Below, one piece after another: positions 35,958-45,568 of a stretch of DNA of 46,868 bases (position 1 is its first letter; each line of letters begins with the position of its first letter). The position numbers were made by a program, and so were the translations under genes. The DNA is from Muribaculum sp. (GTDB lineage Bacteria > Bacteroidota > Bacteroidia > Bacteroidales > Muribaculaceae): assembly GCA_023664085.1 (NCBI GenBank), contig JAMPGE010000012.1, forward strand, positions 1 to 46,868. The letters run 5' to 3'. The notes under the pieces are model-generated. The model did no database searches, was not told the DNA's origin, and was given only the letters and a program-made list of their open reading frames with translations.

Positions 35958-36677
35958 TTATAGAAAAAGTTTTCCTACTGCCGGGAGCAACAGTCTCATT
36001 CGAATTCGGTTGTTTTGTCGGATATCTTTATAGAGCATAAATATCGCGTTGACTACAGCCAGACATAGGTTGCAATCATAGTCCCCTTTAAGATGGCGCA
36101 CAAATAGCGACTGCAAATCGGCTATTTTCTCTTCTACGTCCAATCGCTTATTAAATGCCTGACCAAGATTGTCCGGGAGAAGATTCACAGTTTTTTCATC
36201 GATCACCACACTTTGATTGAGATAAATGGCATCTCTGCTCCGGTTGAGTATCATCGGAAACCATACTGAAGAATCTGCTGAATCGCAGGCGGTCAGATCT
36301 TCTTTCATCTCGCAGAAGAATCCATAGATCATCTGCAGGTTATTGTTGCCGGCCGAACGCTGCATCAGGTATTTGAAATGACGCTCGATATTGGGCAACT
36401 GTTCAAGAGCATAATAATCGTTTGTTTTCGAAAGATAATCTACTAGGGATTCGATTTCCAGAGTATCCACCATTCCGGAGGGGAAATAATCCTGATTCAG
36501 GAAGGTGTTTACGATAGCCAGAAAAAATTCCGGATTTAGATTATGACGACAGCAAATATCTTCAATAGAGCTATCCCCTACCCCTATACGTATACCAAAC
36601 CGCTCAACAACAGGAATCAAGGATGAGTCGAGTATAAGAGCGTCACATAAACGTGAATCTTTTGAGAAAAGTGGCAT
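35958..36677 (-). CDS. DUF542/hemerythrin-like protein
   Basis: A 239-residue all-helical protein. Residues about 18-60 (LIPVVERFGIRIGVGDSSIEDICCRHNL) resemble the N-terminal DUF542 segment of the iron-centre repair protein ScdA/YtfE. The rest could be a hemerythrin-like bundle with histidines in ERHFKYL and VRHLKGDYD, but it lacks the full set of HxxxE ligand motifs, so metal binding is unsure. It sits between the 5-formyl-THF cyclo-ligase gene (9-base gap) and the LuxR-type regulator. A sensing or repair role in nitrosative or oxidative stress is inference. Confidence 0.6.
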   Translation of the reverse strand: MPLFSKDSRLCDALILDSSLIPVVERFGIRIGVGDSSIEDICCRHNLNPEFFLAIVNTFLNQDYFPSGMVDTLEIESLVDYLSKTNDYYALEQLPNIERHFKYLMQRSAGNNNLQMIYGFFCEMKEDLTACDSADSSVWFPMILNRSRDAIYLNQSVVIDEKTVNLLPDNLGQAFNKRLDVEEKIADLQSLFVRHLKGDYDCNLCLAVVNAIFMLYKDIRQNNRIRMRLLLPAVGKLFL

Positions 36678-36686
36678 AAAGAGTTT

Positions 36687-37253
36687 TTACTTTTTGGGAT
36701 TCTTTATTTCATGTATCACAATCGTAGTCTCTTGAGTGATCACCATATCCATAGGCACGTCGTGCGGCTCCACCGGGAGATCTTCGAGGAGTTGAAATTC
36801 GTATCCCACACCGATTTTGGCAGCTTTAGATGTATGTAGGAGCCTGTCGTAAAATCCTTTGCCACGTCCGAGGCGATTACCTTTGCGGTCGTAGGCCACT
36901 GCGGGCACAATGATCAATTCAAGAGTATCGGGATCTGTAAGCTCATCGCCGCAAGGTTCTTCTATATGGAAAGATCCAAGTTCAAGCCGGCTCTGATCGT
37001 AAGGGAGTATATCAAGATTCACGCCATTTACGCGAGGCAGATAAAAGTGCTTTTTCCCGGCCCATTTTTCAAGAAATCTGTGAGTGGAGAGTTCATCCGG
37101 CAGAGAATGATACATTAATATATGATCGGCCAGAAGGAATGCCGCGGTTTTCTCCAGACGGTCGAATACCTGTTGCGCAGCACGTGCTTTTTCAAGTTCG
37201 TTAAGCATAGTGCGCATATTCTTTATTTTGCGTCTTATTTCTTTCTTTTCCAT
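36687..37253 (-). CDS. 5-formyltetrahydrofolate cyclo-ligase
   Basis: Converts 5-formyl-THF to 5,10-methenyl-THF with ATP, recovering the storage form of folate. The 188-residue protein starts with the family segment KKEIRRKIKNMR and has the ATP/phosphate loop GNRLGRGKGFYDRLL. Length is normal. It begins a three-gene minus-strand run with the DUF542-like and LuxR-type genes. The E. coli homologue is YgfA/FAU1. Confidence 0.93.
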   Translation of the reverse strand: MEKKEIRRKIKNMRTMLNELEKARAAQQVFDRLEKTAAFLLADHILMYHSLPDELSTHRFLEKWAGKKHFYLPRVNGVNLDILPYDQSRLELGSFHIEEPCGDELTDPDTLELIIVPAVAYDRKGNRLGRGKGFYDRLLHTSKAAKIGVGYEFQLLEDLPVEPHDVPMDMVITQETTIVIHEIKNPKK

Positions 37254-37368
37254 ATAAGTAGTTTAGATTTTCAAAAGATAAAACACTTTTTATTTATTAA
37301 AAGTTTGGGTTCGACCGGGTGATATCTGATTTATATTGGGATTCACTTATTGATGAGATGTGTATTTT

Positions 37369-37426
37369 CGGTTTGGCCGATCCGTCAATGCTGCTTACGG
37401 TTTGGCCGATCCGTCAATGCTGCTTA
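37369..37426. repeat. Perfect 29-bp tandem duplication at the end of the S41 peptidase gene
   Basis: Two identical 29-bp units at 37369-37397 and 37398-37426, each beginning CGGTTTGGCCGATCC and ending CTGCTTA. The second unit supplies the stop codon of the S41 gene. The GGCC-rich part can also pair with its neighbour copy to form an imperfect hairpin. Confidence 0.9.
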
Positions 37427-39076
37427 TTTGCTTGTTTTGAATTTAAAATTCACATCCGAAGGTTTAACTCCTTTGTTGAGTTGCTCTAATGCCTTTATTA
37501 CGGTGTTGTCGTTATAATTCAAGGCCTCGATAAATTTCCCGTATCCAAGAGCGTCTCTCACAATCACGGCTTTGAGCTGGTTGAGTATTAATTGCTGCGA
37601 CTGGCGGATATAATACCATCTCGCGGGCACTCCGTTGCGGGCGGCATATTCCACGAAACCCGTAAGCAAAGTGTTGTCGCGCGGAATTATCCGGATCACC
37701 TGCTCAATCGTATGGGCATTCTTAAGGACTTCCCGATAGCGCTCCACTACTTGATATGCATATTTCTGTATCAGATTTGCATTGGTGACGGCGATATAGT
37801 ATGATGTGATTCCTGTAGTATCCTGCGGCACGAATATATCCGGCATGATCCCGCCGCCACCATATACTTTTCGCCCGGACAGTGTCGCGAAAGGATGGGA
37901 AAGATCCAGCTTTATACTGTCGGCGTAATAGAATTCGCCACGGCTCAGACGTTCGGTGATATCAAGTTCGTATTTACCGCTTTCTCCTCTTTGATACTGT
38001 TTTTGGATCGAGCGTCCGGAAGGAGTGAAATACCTTGCCACGGTGAGTCGCAGTGCGGATCCATCAAGGAGATTGGTTTGGTTCTGTACCAGACCTTTAC
38101 CGAAAGATCTTCTTCCAATGATAAGCGCACGGTCGTTGTCCTGCAGTGCTCCTGATAGAATTTCCGATGCAGATGCGGAAAATTCGTCGATCAGAATGGT
38201 AAGGGGCTCGTCTTTGAAAGAACCACGCCCGTCGGCCACAGCCACAGATTCATTAATGGCGTTCTTACCTTTTGTGTAAACAATCATTGACCCTTTGGGC
38301 AAAAATTCATTTGCCATAAGGATCGCCTGATCCATATATCCACCGGAATTTCCACGCAGATCCACTATGAATTGAGAAGCACCTTTGGCCGAAAGCTCAT
38401 TGAGGGCTTCGTAGAATTCATTGTACGTGGTCTGAGAGAATTTTGATACTTTCACATAACCTGTACGCTCGTCGGCCATATATTTTGAGTCCACACTGTT
38501 GACAGGCACATCACCCCGGGTGATTTCAAATTTCAGAGGTTTGGCGGAGTTGGACCGCATGATCGTAAGAGTCACTTTTGTGCCTTTCTTACCACGTAGA
38601 TGCTTGTAGACGTTTTCATTGGTGGCAGCAGTGCCTGTGAGATCAAAATCGCTGGCCTTGATTATCTTATCGCCAGCGAATATACCGGTGTGTTCGGCCG
38701 GACCCCCGGCCACTACATCGATCACACTTACCGTGTCTCCGATGATCTGGAATGAAACGCCCACACCGCTGAAACTTCCCTCTAGATCTTCATTGATTGC
38801 AGTGAGGTCGCTTGCCGGTATGTATGCGGAATGGGGATCAAGCAGTGAGATAAGTTGTGAGTAATTCTGCTCAAGAAGGCTATCGGTGTTGAGAGTATCC
38901 ACATAATCCGACTCTATGAGATCCAGAATTTCAAGCATCTTCATCTGATTGACGGAAAGATGTGGAGAATAGAGTGCTTTACCGATAAAGATACCGGCAA
39001 TAATACCTAAGGCGAGTAAGGTCGGACAAAGTATCAGTCCTGTTTTGTTTCGTTTGGTCATTTCGGTTGAGAGCAT
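37424..39076 (-). CDS. S41-family carboxy-terminal processing protease
   Basis: A 550-residue membrane-anchored or exported protease of the CtpA/Prc group. One N-terminal membrane segment (about residues 13-33), a PDZ domain (about 95-185), then the S41 catalytic core with Ser302 in FSASASEILSG and Lys327 in SFGKGLV as the catalytic dyad, spaced as in Prc. A C-terminal helical part follows. The role is trimming or turnover of periplasmic proteins. A second ATG at 39061 is an equally good start. It follows dCMP deaminase by 10 bases. Confidence 0.92.
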   Translation of the reverse strand: MLSTEMTKRNKTGLILCPTLLALGIIAGIFIGKALYSPHLSVNQMKMLEILDLIESDYVDTLNTDSLLEQNYSQLISLLDPHSAYIPASDLTAINEDLEGSFSGVGVSFQIIGDTVSVIDVVAGGPAEHTGIFAGDKIIKASDFDLTGTAATNENVYKHLRGKKGTKVTLTIMRSNSAKPLKFEITRGDVPVNSVDSKYMADERTGYVKVSKFSQTTYNEFYEALNELSAKGASQFIVDLRGNSGGYMDQAILMANEFLPKGSMIVYTKGKNAINESVAVADGRGSFKDEPLTILIDEFSASASEILSGALQDNDRALIIGRRSFGKGLVQNQTNLLDGSALRLTVARYFTPSGRSIQKQYQRGESGKYELDITERLSRGEFYYADSIKLDLSHPFATLSGRKVYGGGGIMPDIFVPQDTTGITSYYIAVTNANLIQKYAYQVVERYREVLKNAHTIEQVIRIIPRDNTLLTGFVEYAARNGVPARWYYIRQSQQLILNQLKAVIVRDALGYGKFIEALNYNDNTVIKALEQLNKGVKPSDVNFKFKTSK

Positions 39077-39086
39077 CTTTCACAGA

Positions 39087-39515
39087 CTAATCTTCATCGG
39101 GATTCACAAAGATAGTCTCAATGCCGGCTTTTTTAAGGAGATCAAGTCCGTCGGTAATTCGGTATAGTTCTGAGTAAACCACACGTTTTATTCCGGCTTG
39201 AATAATCAGTTTGGCACATTCAAGACACGGACTTGCCGTGACGTACAAAGTAGCATCCCGACTGGAGTTGTTGCTTTGCGCCACTTTGGTGATGGCATTA
39301 GCTTCGGCATGCAACACGTAAGGGTATGTTGTACCTTCGGGCGATTCGCAGATATTGCTGAAGCCGGAGGGCGTGCCGTTGTAGCCATCGGAGATAATCA
39401 TTTTATCCTTTACAATGAGCGCACCTACTTTTCTTCGTTCACAATATGAGTTTTCACTCCATATTCTTGCCATACGGAGATATCGCCGGTCGAGTTTATA
39501 TTGCTTTTCGTTCAT
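39087..39515 (-). CDS. Deoxycytidylate deaminase family protein
   Basis: A 142-residue zinc deaminase, expected to convert dCMP to dUMP for thymidylate synthesis. The motif HAEAN (His69, Glu71) and the pair PCLEC (Cys97, Cys100) form the zinc site. An ATG at 39557 would add 14 residues, but it lies in the loop of a hairpin and the extra residues do not look like the family; the ATG at 39515 gives the usual MNEKQYKLDRRYLRMA start. Related names are ComEB and Dcd-type deaminases. Confidence 0.9.
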   Translation of the reverse strand: MNEKQYKLDRRYLRMARIWSENSYCERRKVGALIVKDKMIISDGYNGTPSGFSNICESPEGTTYPYVLHAEANAITKVAQSNNSSRDATLYVTASPCLECAKLIIQAGIKRVVYSELYRITDGLDLLKKAGIETIFVNPDED

Positions 39516-39540
39516 AATCGGATTGAATTTTGGTGCGTTG

Positions 39541-39591
39541 TACCCGACAGTCCACATATCATTTTAGAAAGATGATTGCAGCTGTCGGGTA
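39541..39591 (-). terminator. Hairpin between trxB and dCMP deaminase
   Basis: A perfect 10-bp repeat TACCCGACAG / CTGTCGGGTA with an inner ATCAT / ATGAT stem, 12 bases past the trxB stop. No U-run follows, so it may be a processing or attenuating hairpin instead of a full terminator. Confidence 0.6.
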
Positions 39592-39603
39592 GGATGGATT
39601 CTG

Positions 39604-40551
39604 TTAGAGTTCGTTGCGGTCGAGGAGGAATTTTTCAGCGTCGAGAGCGGCGCGGCATCCGGTGCCGGCTGCTGCCACTGCCTGTCTGTAACGCGGGTCG
39701 GCACAGTCACCGGCGGCAAATACTCCCGGCACGTTTGTAAGTGTGGTATTGCCCTGCACTTTTATATATCCCTGCTCGTCGAGATCGATCTGTCCGCGGA
39801 ATATTTCTGTGTTGGGGCGATGTCCGATGGCCAAGAAGAATCCGTCGATGTCGATCTTAAACTCTTCTTCATTTTCCTTACCCATATGGCGTACGATGGT
39901 AGCCCCTTCCACACCTCCGTCTCCGAAGAGTCCGCGGGTGTTGCAATTGAAGAGGATCTCGATGTTTTCTTTTTCCATCACTCTGCGTTTCATCACGTCT
40001 GACGCACGAAGGTAATCTTTGCGGACAATAAGATATACTTTTTTGGCAAGCGTGGAAAGATAGAGGGCTTCTTCACATGCAGTGTCACCACCGCCTACCA
40101 CAGCCACGTTCTTTTTACGATAGAAGAAACCATCGCAAGTGGCGCAGGCGCTCACTCCCAATCCACGGTATTTTTCCTCATCGGGCAGTCCGAGATATTT
40201 GGCGCTGGCTCCGGTAGATATAATCACACTCTCGGCGAGAATTACCTCACCACGTTCGTCAACGCATTCAAAAGGATATTTGGAGAAGTCTACTTTGTCT
40301 ATGGTGCGGCTTACTATGCGGGCTCCGAATCGTTCTGCCTGCTTGCGAAATTCATTCATCATATCCGGACCCTGAATTCCTTCGGGATAGCCGGGGAAGT
40401 TTTCGATCTCAGTGGTCTGAGTCAACTGTCCTCCGGGCTGGTTGCCTTCATATATCACAGGCTGAAGATTGGCTCTGGAAGTATAGATGCCGGCTGTGAA
40501 TCCGGCCGGTCCGCTTCCGATAATCAGTACTTTTGTTGTCTCTTTATTCAT
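39604..40551 (-). CDS. trxB: Thioredoxin-disulfide reductase
   Basis: A 315-residue FAD/NADPH enzyme that recharges thioredoxin. FAD-binding GSGPAGFTAG near residue 12, the redox pair in ACATCDG (Cys136, Cys139), the NADPH-binding GGGDTACEEA, and the C-terminal FAD motif VFAAGDCAD are all present. It lies downstream of the LolA-like gene on the same strand. Confidence 0.96.
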   Translation of the reverse strand: MNKETTKVLIIGSGPAGFTAGIYTSRANLQPVIYEGNQPGGQLTQTTEIENFPGYPEGIQGPDMMNEFRKQAERFGARIVSRTIDKVDFSKYPFECVDERGEVILAESVIISTGASAKYLGLPDEEKYRGLGVSACATCDGFFYRKKNVAVVGGGDTACEEALYLSTLAKKVYLIVRKDYLRASDVMKRRVMEKENIEILFNCNTRGLFGDGGVEGATIVRHMGKENEEEFKIDIDGFFLAIGHRPNTEIFRGQIDLDEQGYIKVQGNTTLTNVPGVFAAGDCADPRYRQAVAAAGTGCRAALDAEKFLLDRNEL

Positions 40552-40656
40552 GGTTATATCGATTGGTTATTTCTTAGATTTTTTGATTTTAATTTTTTGT
40601 AAAGCAATCTAAACTGCTCTTTTTATATTTTTGTAAAATGTAGTGGGCAATTATGA

Positions 40657-41268
40657 TCAACGTAGATCCACGATTTGCGCACGGGGATATTTGCTTTTGG
40701 GGAAGTTGAATGCAGAAGCCCCGTATTTCTTGCCGAGTACAATTTTGCTCACATTGATTATAAAAGCTTTTCCGGATGAGGGGTTCACCGTTATCTTCAC
40801 GGGGTGCATTGTCTTGGCGTTAACTACCAGTATAACGCTCTTTACCCCCAATTTCTTACTTTTGGGAGTAAGATTTAGGGTCTTTGTCCCTGCCGGACTC
40901 GATGAAGCGAAGGCTATGTTAAACTGGCTGCCTGCGTTGATATACATCATCGGATTCGTTTCCTGTAATTCTGCTGAAGAAGGATTTACCACGGTTACTT
41001 CGGATGTACCGGGGTTGTAACTCCAAAGATCCTTTCCATTGTACCAACTGCCGCCGGATGTGGTGACCACTGAAAATTTCTTTCCTTGCGACGTAATGGT
41101 GCCGCTTCCTTTCATCGCTCCTGCGTATGTGAAGGAGGCTTGGAGCGATCCTGATTTTCCAAGAGTAGTCGATACCCGGCCCAGAAATGCAGAAGCAGTA
41201 TCGGCAGCATTTGCTTCTGAATTCCAATGGGAAGTAAGAATGAATAGCAAAGCGAATGCAAGTCGCAT
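40657..41268 (-). CDS. LolA-like outer-membrane lipoprotein carrier
   Basis: A 203-residue periplasmic protein with a signal peptide (LAFALLFILTSHWNSEANA) and a LolA/LolB-type half-barrel: SLQASFTYAGAMKGSGTI, then WYNGKDLWSYNP, then a C-terminal strand series with VILVVNAKTMHPVKITV. LolA carries lipoproteins from the inner to the outer membrane. The frame extends to an ATG at 41316, but the ATG at 41268 puts the signal peptide at the N-terminus. Its place directly behind ftsK is common in Bacteroidetes as far as I recall. Confidence 0.8.
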   Translation of the reverse strand: MRLAFALLFILTSHWNSEANAADTASAFLGRVSTTLGKSGSLQASFTYAGAMKGSGTITSQGKKFSVVTTSGGSWYNGKDLWSYNPGTSEVTVVNPSSAELQETNPMMYINAGSQFNIAFASSSPAGTKTLNLTPKSKKLGVKSVILVVNAKTMHPVKITVNPSSGKAFIINVSKIVLGKKYGASAFNFPKSKYPRAQIVDLR

Positions 41269-41376
41269 TACCGTATGTAGGTTTTCGCATCTATGGCTGT
41301 AAAGTATATCTTTCATTTCAATGTATCTTCTTTTTACATTTATGCCTGTTCTGAAATAAAAGTTGTGAAATTACAC

Positions 41377-44286
41377 TTAAATACTACGATAGTGCTCTAT
41401 GACCTCCATGGCTTCTCCCGGCGACATCAATACGGAGCGAGGTTTGCCTCCCTGAGCCGGACTTACGATTCCGAGGGATTCGAGCTGGTCCATGATTTTG
41501 CCGGCACGGTTATAGCCGATCTCAAATTTTCTTTGGATATTGGAGGTAGAGGCGTAGCCGGTCTGAACCACAAAGGTGGCGATCTCATAAAACTTGGGAT
41601 CACGTATGGCTCCTGATTCCATTTCTCCTCCTTCAAAACTTTCTCCATCGGTTGAGAATCTCGGTTCGGGAAGCATATATGCGCCTCCTCCGTAGGGCTG
41701 ACGGCTCACGTAGTCTGTAAGGGCCTCCACTTCGGGAGTATCCATGAATGCACATTGCACCCGGATCATTTCCGAGTTGTAGTTTATAAGCATGTCGCCC
41801 CGGCCCACCAACTGTTGGGCTCCGCTCGTGTCGAGAATGGTTTTGGAGTCGATACCCGAACTTACCTTAAAGGCAACACGGGTAAGGAAGTTGGCTTTGA
41901 TGTTACCCGTAATCACGGTGGCGGAAGGTCTTTGTGTGGCTATAATCTCATGAATTCCCACTGCCCGTGCTTTCTGCGCAAGGCGCGCTATGGGTTTTTC
42001 CACTTCTTTACCCTGAGTCATGATCAGATCGCAAAACTCGTCAATAATCACCACTATATAAGGCATGAATCTATGGCCTTTGCTGCTGTCGAGCATGCCG
42101 TTGAGGAATTTTTCATTATATTCTTCCACCTTACGGCATTCGGCATCCATCAGCAGAAGATATCGGTCTTCCATTTCCTGTACCAATGAATTGAGAGTGG
42201 CCACGGCCTTCGACATATCTGTAATGATAGCCTTCTCCTCTCCCGGCATCTTCGCGAGATAGTGCTTTTCAATCTTTGCGTAAAGGCTAAACTCCACCAT
42301 CTTAGGGTCGATCATCACAAACTTCAACTCGTGCGGTTTCTTTCTATAGAGCAGAGAGGCTATGATCACGTTAAGACCCACCGATTTACCCTGACCCGTG
42401 GCGCCTGCTACAAGCATGTGGGGCATTTTGGCCAAATCGGCAATATATACGTCATTGTTGATAGTACAGCCAAGAGCTACCGGAAGCTTAAATCTTGATT
42501 CCTGATAATTGCGACTTCCTATCACGGTACGCATCGCTACCATCTGGGGATTTTTATTGGCGACCTCGATACCTACTGTGCCTTTGCCCGGAATCGGTGC
42601 GATGATTCTCACACCGGTAGCTGAAAGGCTAAGCGACAGGTCATCTACCAGATTCTTTATTTTCTGAACCTTCTGGCCTTTGTCCGGACGAATCTCATAC
42701 AGAGTGACGGTGGGTCCTACCGTAGCTTCTATACTTACGATAGGAATACCGAAGTCGGCCAATGTCTTGCGGATACGTTCCTTATTTTCGATTTGTTCAT
42801 CGGCATTTACCGGTACTATACCGTTTCCTTCCCTCAGGATCTCCAGTGGAGGAAATTTATACATTTTTGACCTTTGGTCGCGGGGATCATCTTCTATTTT
42901 TACAGCTTTATCCACGGTGGTGATTTCATTTACGTTTACCACCATAGTGTCAACTCCATTGGCACTTGCATCACAACCCTCCTCTCGTGACTTTTGCTGC
43001 GAAGCGGTGTAGGCTACATCTGCGCTTGCCGATTCAAAACCATTTGATATGATTTGATTATTGTACACTCCACTTGAATCCATGGTAGACTCTTTTACGG
43101 TATCCGTAGATTCAGAGTCTGCAGCCTTGTCTGAATCACTGCCTGAGTCTACAATTGAATATTCCGAAGAGCTTTCAATTGATTCGGATGAATCTTCGGC
43201 AGCAGGAGTTGTCTCAACCTCTTCTTTGCTGTAGTGCTCAGCAGACGGCCGCTCATTATCCAAACTGTCGGCTGTTCTTGTAAGTGGTCCGTTGGATAGA
43301 TCATATTCATCGATATCGGCTACTCCGTCATAAAGGCGGGATGTCTCCTCCGGATTAAAGCTGACGGTATTGTCGGCAGTGTTGGTTTCTTCGTGTGCAC
43401 CGTGTGCCATGCCGGCATGTACATCATCTTCCTGCTCTACCTGTCGCATCTCCTCTACGAGACGTTGCTCTTCGAGTCTGCGGGCTTTTTCTTCTTCAAC
43501 TAGACGTTTGTGCTCGCGTCTGCGTGCATTCACACGGTTCACCCAAAGTATCACATCTCTCAGACAAATCACTACGAAGATGGCTATCAATAGAATGCAT
43601 AAAAGGGCAGCGCCCCACCATCCTAAAAATTCTATTACGGCAAGATTCACGTATCTACCGTGATATCCACCCCAGTTTACAGTACTGTTGAGTCCGATGG
43701 TAAGCAGTCCAACGATAAGGCTAACCGTGACCAAGGCCACGATGCATTTTATGGTGAAGTTTACAGTCTTGAATCTGGGTTTTCCTACGAGCAGTTTGAG
43801 GGATATAGCAAGGAGCCATAGTATTATTACGAATGATCCAAGTCCGAAACATTGGTTTATCAGAAATTCGGAAATACGCGCTCCTCCTTCGCCACCCTTG
43901 TTGGAAATGCCGTGGGCATAACCTATGGGAGCATTGTTTACGATGCTCTGGTCTGCGAAACAATCCGACATGTAAGATATAAACGAAATCAAAAGATAGA
44001 TTCCGAAGAATCCTATTATCAGTCCGGTGATCCAACGTGTAGTGGATGACTGCACAAAGTCCTTTATCTTCTGGGATAGAGAAAGGCTCGTATCAGCTTT
44101 ATGCATGGTTGGTGAAGAAGCACTTTTTTGTTGCTTCTTCATTTTGGGTGCGACAGTACGACTCCCCTTCTTTCGGCTGATCTTTTTTTCCGGTTCGGGG
44201 GCTGCCGGTAAATCCTGTTTGCCGACATTGGAGCCATAAGTGTCTGTATATGGTATTTCAGGGTTGTAATTGTCGTAACGATCCAT
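41377..44286 (-). CDS. ftsK: DNA translocase FtsK
   Basis: Pumps chromosome DNA through the closing septum. The 969-residue protein has four or five N-terminal membrane helices (about residues 90-265), a charged Arg/Glu-rich segment, a long acidic Ser/Asp/Glu-rich linker (about 290-450), the motor with Walker A GATGQGKS (near residue 630) and Walker B VVIIDEFCDL, and a C-terminal winged-helix gamma domain (from about 900, TGYASTSNIQRKFEIGYNRA) that reads the polar KOPS-type sequences. Confidence 0.96.
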   Translation of the reverse strand: MDRYDNYNPEIPYTDTYGSNVGKQDLPAAPEPEKKISRKKGSRTVAPKMKKQQKSASSPTMHKADTSLSLSQKIKDFVQSSTTRWITGLIIGFFGIYLLISFISYMSDCFADQSIVNNAPIGYAHGISNKGGEGGARISEFLINQCFGLGSFVIILWLLAISLKLLVGKPRFKTVNFTIKCIVALVTVSLIVGLLTIGLNSTVNWGGYHGRYVNLAVIEFLGWWGAALLCILLIAIFVVICLRDVILWVNRVNARRREHKRLVEEEKARRLEEQRLVEEMRQVEQEDDVHAGMAHGAHEETNTADNTVSFNPEETSRLYDGVADIDEYDLSNGPLTRTADSLDNERPSAEHYSKEEVETTPAAEDSSESIESSSEYSIVDSGSDSDKAADSESTDTVKESTMDSSGVYNNQIISNGFESASADVAYTASQQKSREEGCDASANGVDTMVVNVNEITTVDKAVKIEDDPRDQRSKMYKFPPLEILREGNGIVPVNADEQIENKERIRKTLADFGIPIVSIEATVGPTVTLYEIRPDKGQKVQKIKNLVDDLSLSLSATGVRIIAPIPGKGTVGIEVANKNPQMVAMRTVIGSRNYQESRFKLPVALGCTINNDVYIADLAKMPHMLVAGATGQGKSVGLNVIIASLLYRKKPHELKFVMIDPKMVEFSLYAKIEKHYLAKMPGEEKAIITDMSKAVATLNSLVQEMEDRYLLLMDAECRKVEEYNEKFLNGMLDSSKGHRFMPYIVVIIDEFCDLIMTQGKEVEKPIARLAQKARAVGIHEIIATQRPSATVITGNIKANFLTRVAFKVSSGIDSKTILDTSGAQQLVGRGDMLINYNSEMIRVQCAFMDTPEVEALTDYVSRQPYGGGAYMLPEPRFSTDGESFEGGEMESGAIRDPKFYEIATFVVQTGYASTSNIQRKFEIGYNRAGKIMDQLESLGIVSPAQGGKPRSVLMSPGEAMEVIEHYRSI

Positions 44287-44383
44287 TTAAATTCTATGGG
44301 CAACGCCTTGTTGTTTTATAAGACGATAAAATGAAGATTATAGGTTTCACAAGAGGATAGCAAAAATCCCCTTACCCAAGATG

Positions 44384-44391
44384 CAAAATTA
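44384..44391 (-). promoter_or_regulatory. Possible -7 box of ftsK
   Basis: Minus strand TAATTTTG, in the same local context (GTTAATTTTGC) as the rpoD promoter. No TTTG at the proper -33 distance. The remaining 44287-44566 gap holds AT-rich sequence only. Confidence 0.4.
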
Positions 44392-44566
44392 ACAAATTTT
44401 ACCGAAAAAAATAATGTGAATTTCAAAAAAAATATAAAAATAATTTAACTTGAATTTGGAATTTAATTTAGAAGTGATTTACACTCCTTTTCCACAATTA
44501 ATATACTTTTCGCTACAGACGTCATCCTGTCTTAAACCCCTAAAGTTAAGTTTTTGAGATGCGGTC

Positions 44567-45568
44567 TTACAAGTCTGAGTTCGGCGTAGTGTCTGATTCT
44601 TCTGCGTTTGTTTCTTGTTGTGATGGCTCGGAAACCTCGACATCTTGCTCTGTAGAGTTATCCCCTGATATAGTATCTTGATGGTGGATTGTATTATTGG
44701 ACTCTTTTCGTACAGAATATTCACCGGCCGCTACTCTACTGCCGCCACGTGTCACAGCCACCGATGGAATATGATAACCTTCGCTTGCATTTACCGCCAT
44801 ATCTCGCGAAGACGGTGAAATGATGATGGGCATACCTTTTTCGGCATTGGCCGCCAGCAACCTGATGTCATCATTATTGAGGCGCATACATCCGTGACTC
44901 ACCCTTCTTCCAACGCTCCATGGGGCATTAGTGCCATGGATGCCTATTGCGTTGGTCCCCGGCACTTTTACGCGTATGAATTTCGGACCGTACACTCCCT
45001 TTGCCTGACTGGTGTTGCCGTCATCGTCGGTATATAGCCATGATTCTGAATTATAGACCCCCTCTGCCGTGAAGAAGCCATCTGGCGTACGATTGTCTCT
45101 GCGTTTGTGTTTGGTGCCGTAGTATCTCGAACACGCCATTGGGAAAGAGGCCTCTTGTCTGCCGTATTTATCATAGAGATATACTTTCATTGTGGCTTTG
45201 TCGGCTATAATAAAACGTGGATGCTCGTTATTCAGCAGTTTTTCAGCGTAGTTTAGTTGTTCTCGGGCCATTTGCGGAAGTATACCTTCATTGTACTTAT
45301 CCCAATTGCCCGACTTCCTCATCCATTCCAAGGCTTCTTCCGTACTATCAAAGTGAACCATAGGATTGCCCATGTCGGTGGTGTCGCCAGATGCCTTAAT
45401 CTCAGCTATTCTTATACTCTCAGCGTTGATGGTCTCGGCTTCCGGCAATGATTCTTCTTTGCCGTGGCCGCATGATGCAAGCGAAATGGAGCCAATTAAT
45501 ATTAATCCCCAGAGATTTATTCGATAAATGAAAAATGAGCGCCTTGAATTTTTATGATTATTTCGCAT
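44567..45568 (-). CDS. L,D-transpeptidase (YkuD domain), lipoprotein
   Basis: A 333-residue cell-wall enzyme that forms 3-3 crosslinks or attaches proteins to peptidoglycan. It has a lipoprotein signal (LILIGSISLASC) and a YkuD domain (about residues 115-245) with the catalytic motif SHGCMRL (His225, Cys227). The preceding segment AIGIHGTNAPWSVG is typical. The last approximately 75 residues are low-complexity, rich in Ser, Glu, Thr and Asn. Its ATG overlaps the end of the CapA-like gene by 11 bases, so the two form an operon. Confidence 0.92.
   Translation of the reverse strand: MRNNHKNSRRSFFIYRINLWGLILIGSISLASCGHGKEESLPEAETINAESIRIAEIKASGDTTDMGNPMVHFDSTEEALEWMRKSGNWDKYNEGILPQMAREQLNYAEKLLNNEHPRFIIADKATMKVYLYDKYGRQEASFPMACSRYYGTKHKRRDNRTPDGFFTAEGVYNSESWLYTDDDGNTSQAKGVYGPKFIRVKVPGTNAIGIHGTNAPWSVGRRVSHGCMRLNNDDIRLLAANAEKGMPIIISPSSRDMAVNASEGYHIPSVAVTRGGSRVAAGEYSVRKESNNTIHHQDTISGDNSTEQDVEVSEPSQQETNAEESDTTPNSDL

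Noticed and set aside
39087..39557. Longer dCMP deaminase starting at 39557
   Set aside because: The extra 14 residues are unlike the family, and the ATG lies in the loop of the hairpin behind trxB.
44466..44486. Another copy of the repeat end (GAAGTGATTTACACT)
   Set aside because: Only the first dozen bases agree; it has no partner end or hairpin, and may be chance in AT-rich sequence.
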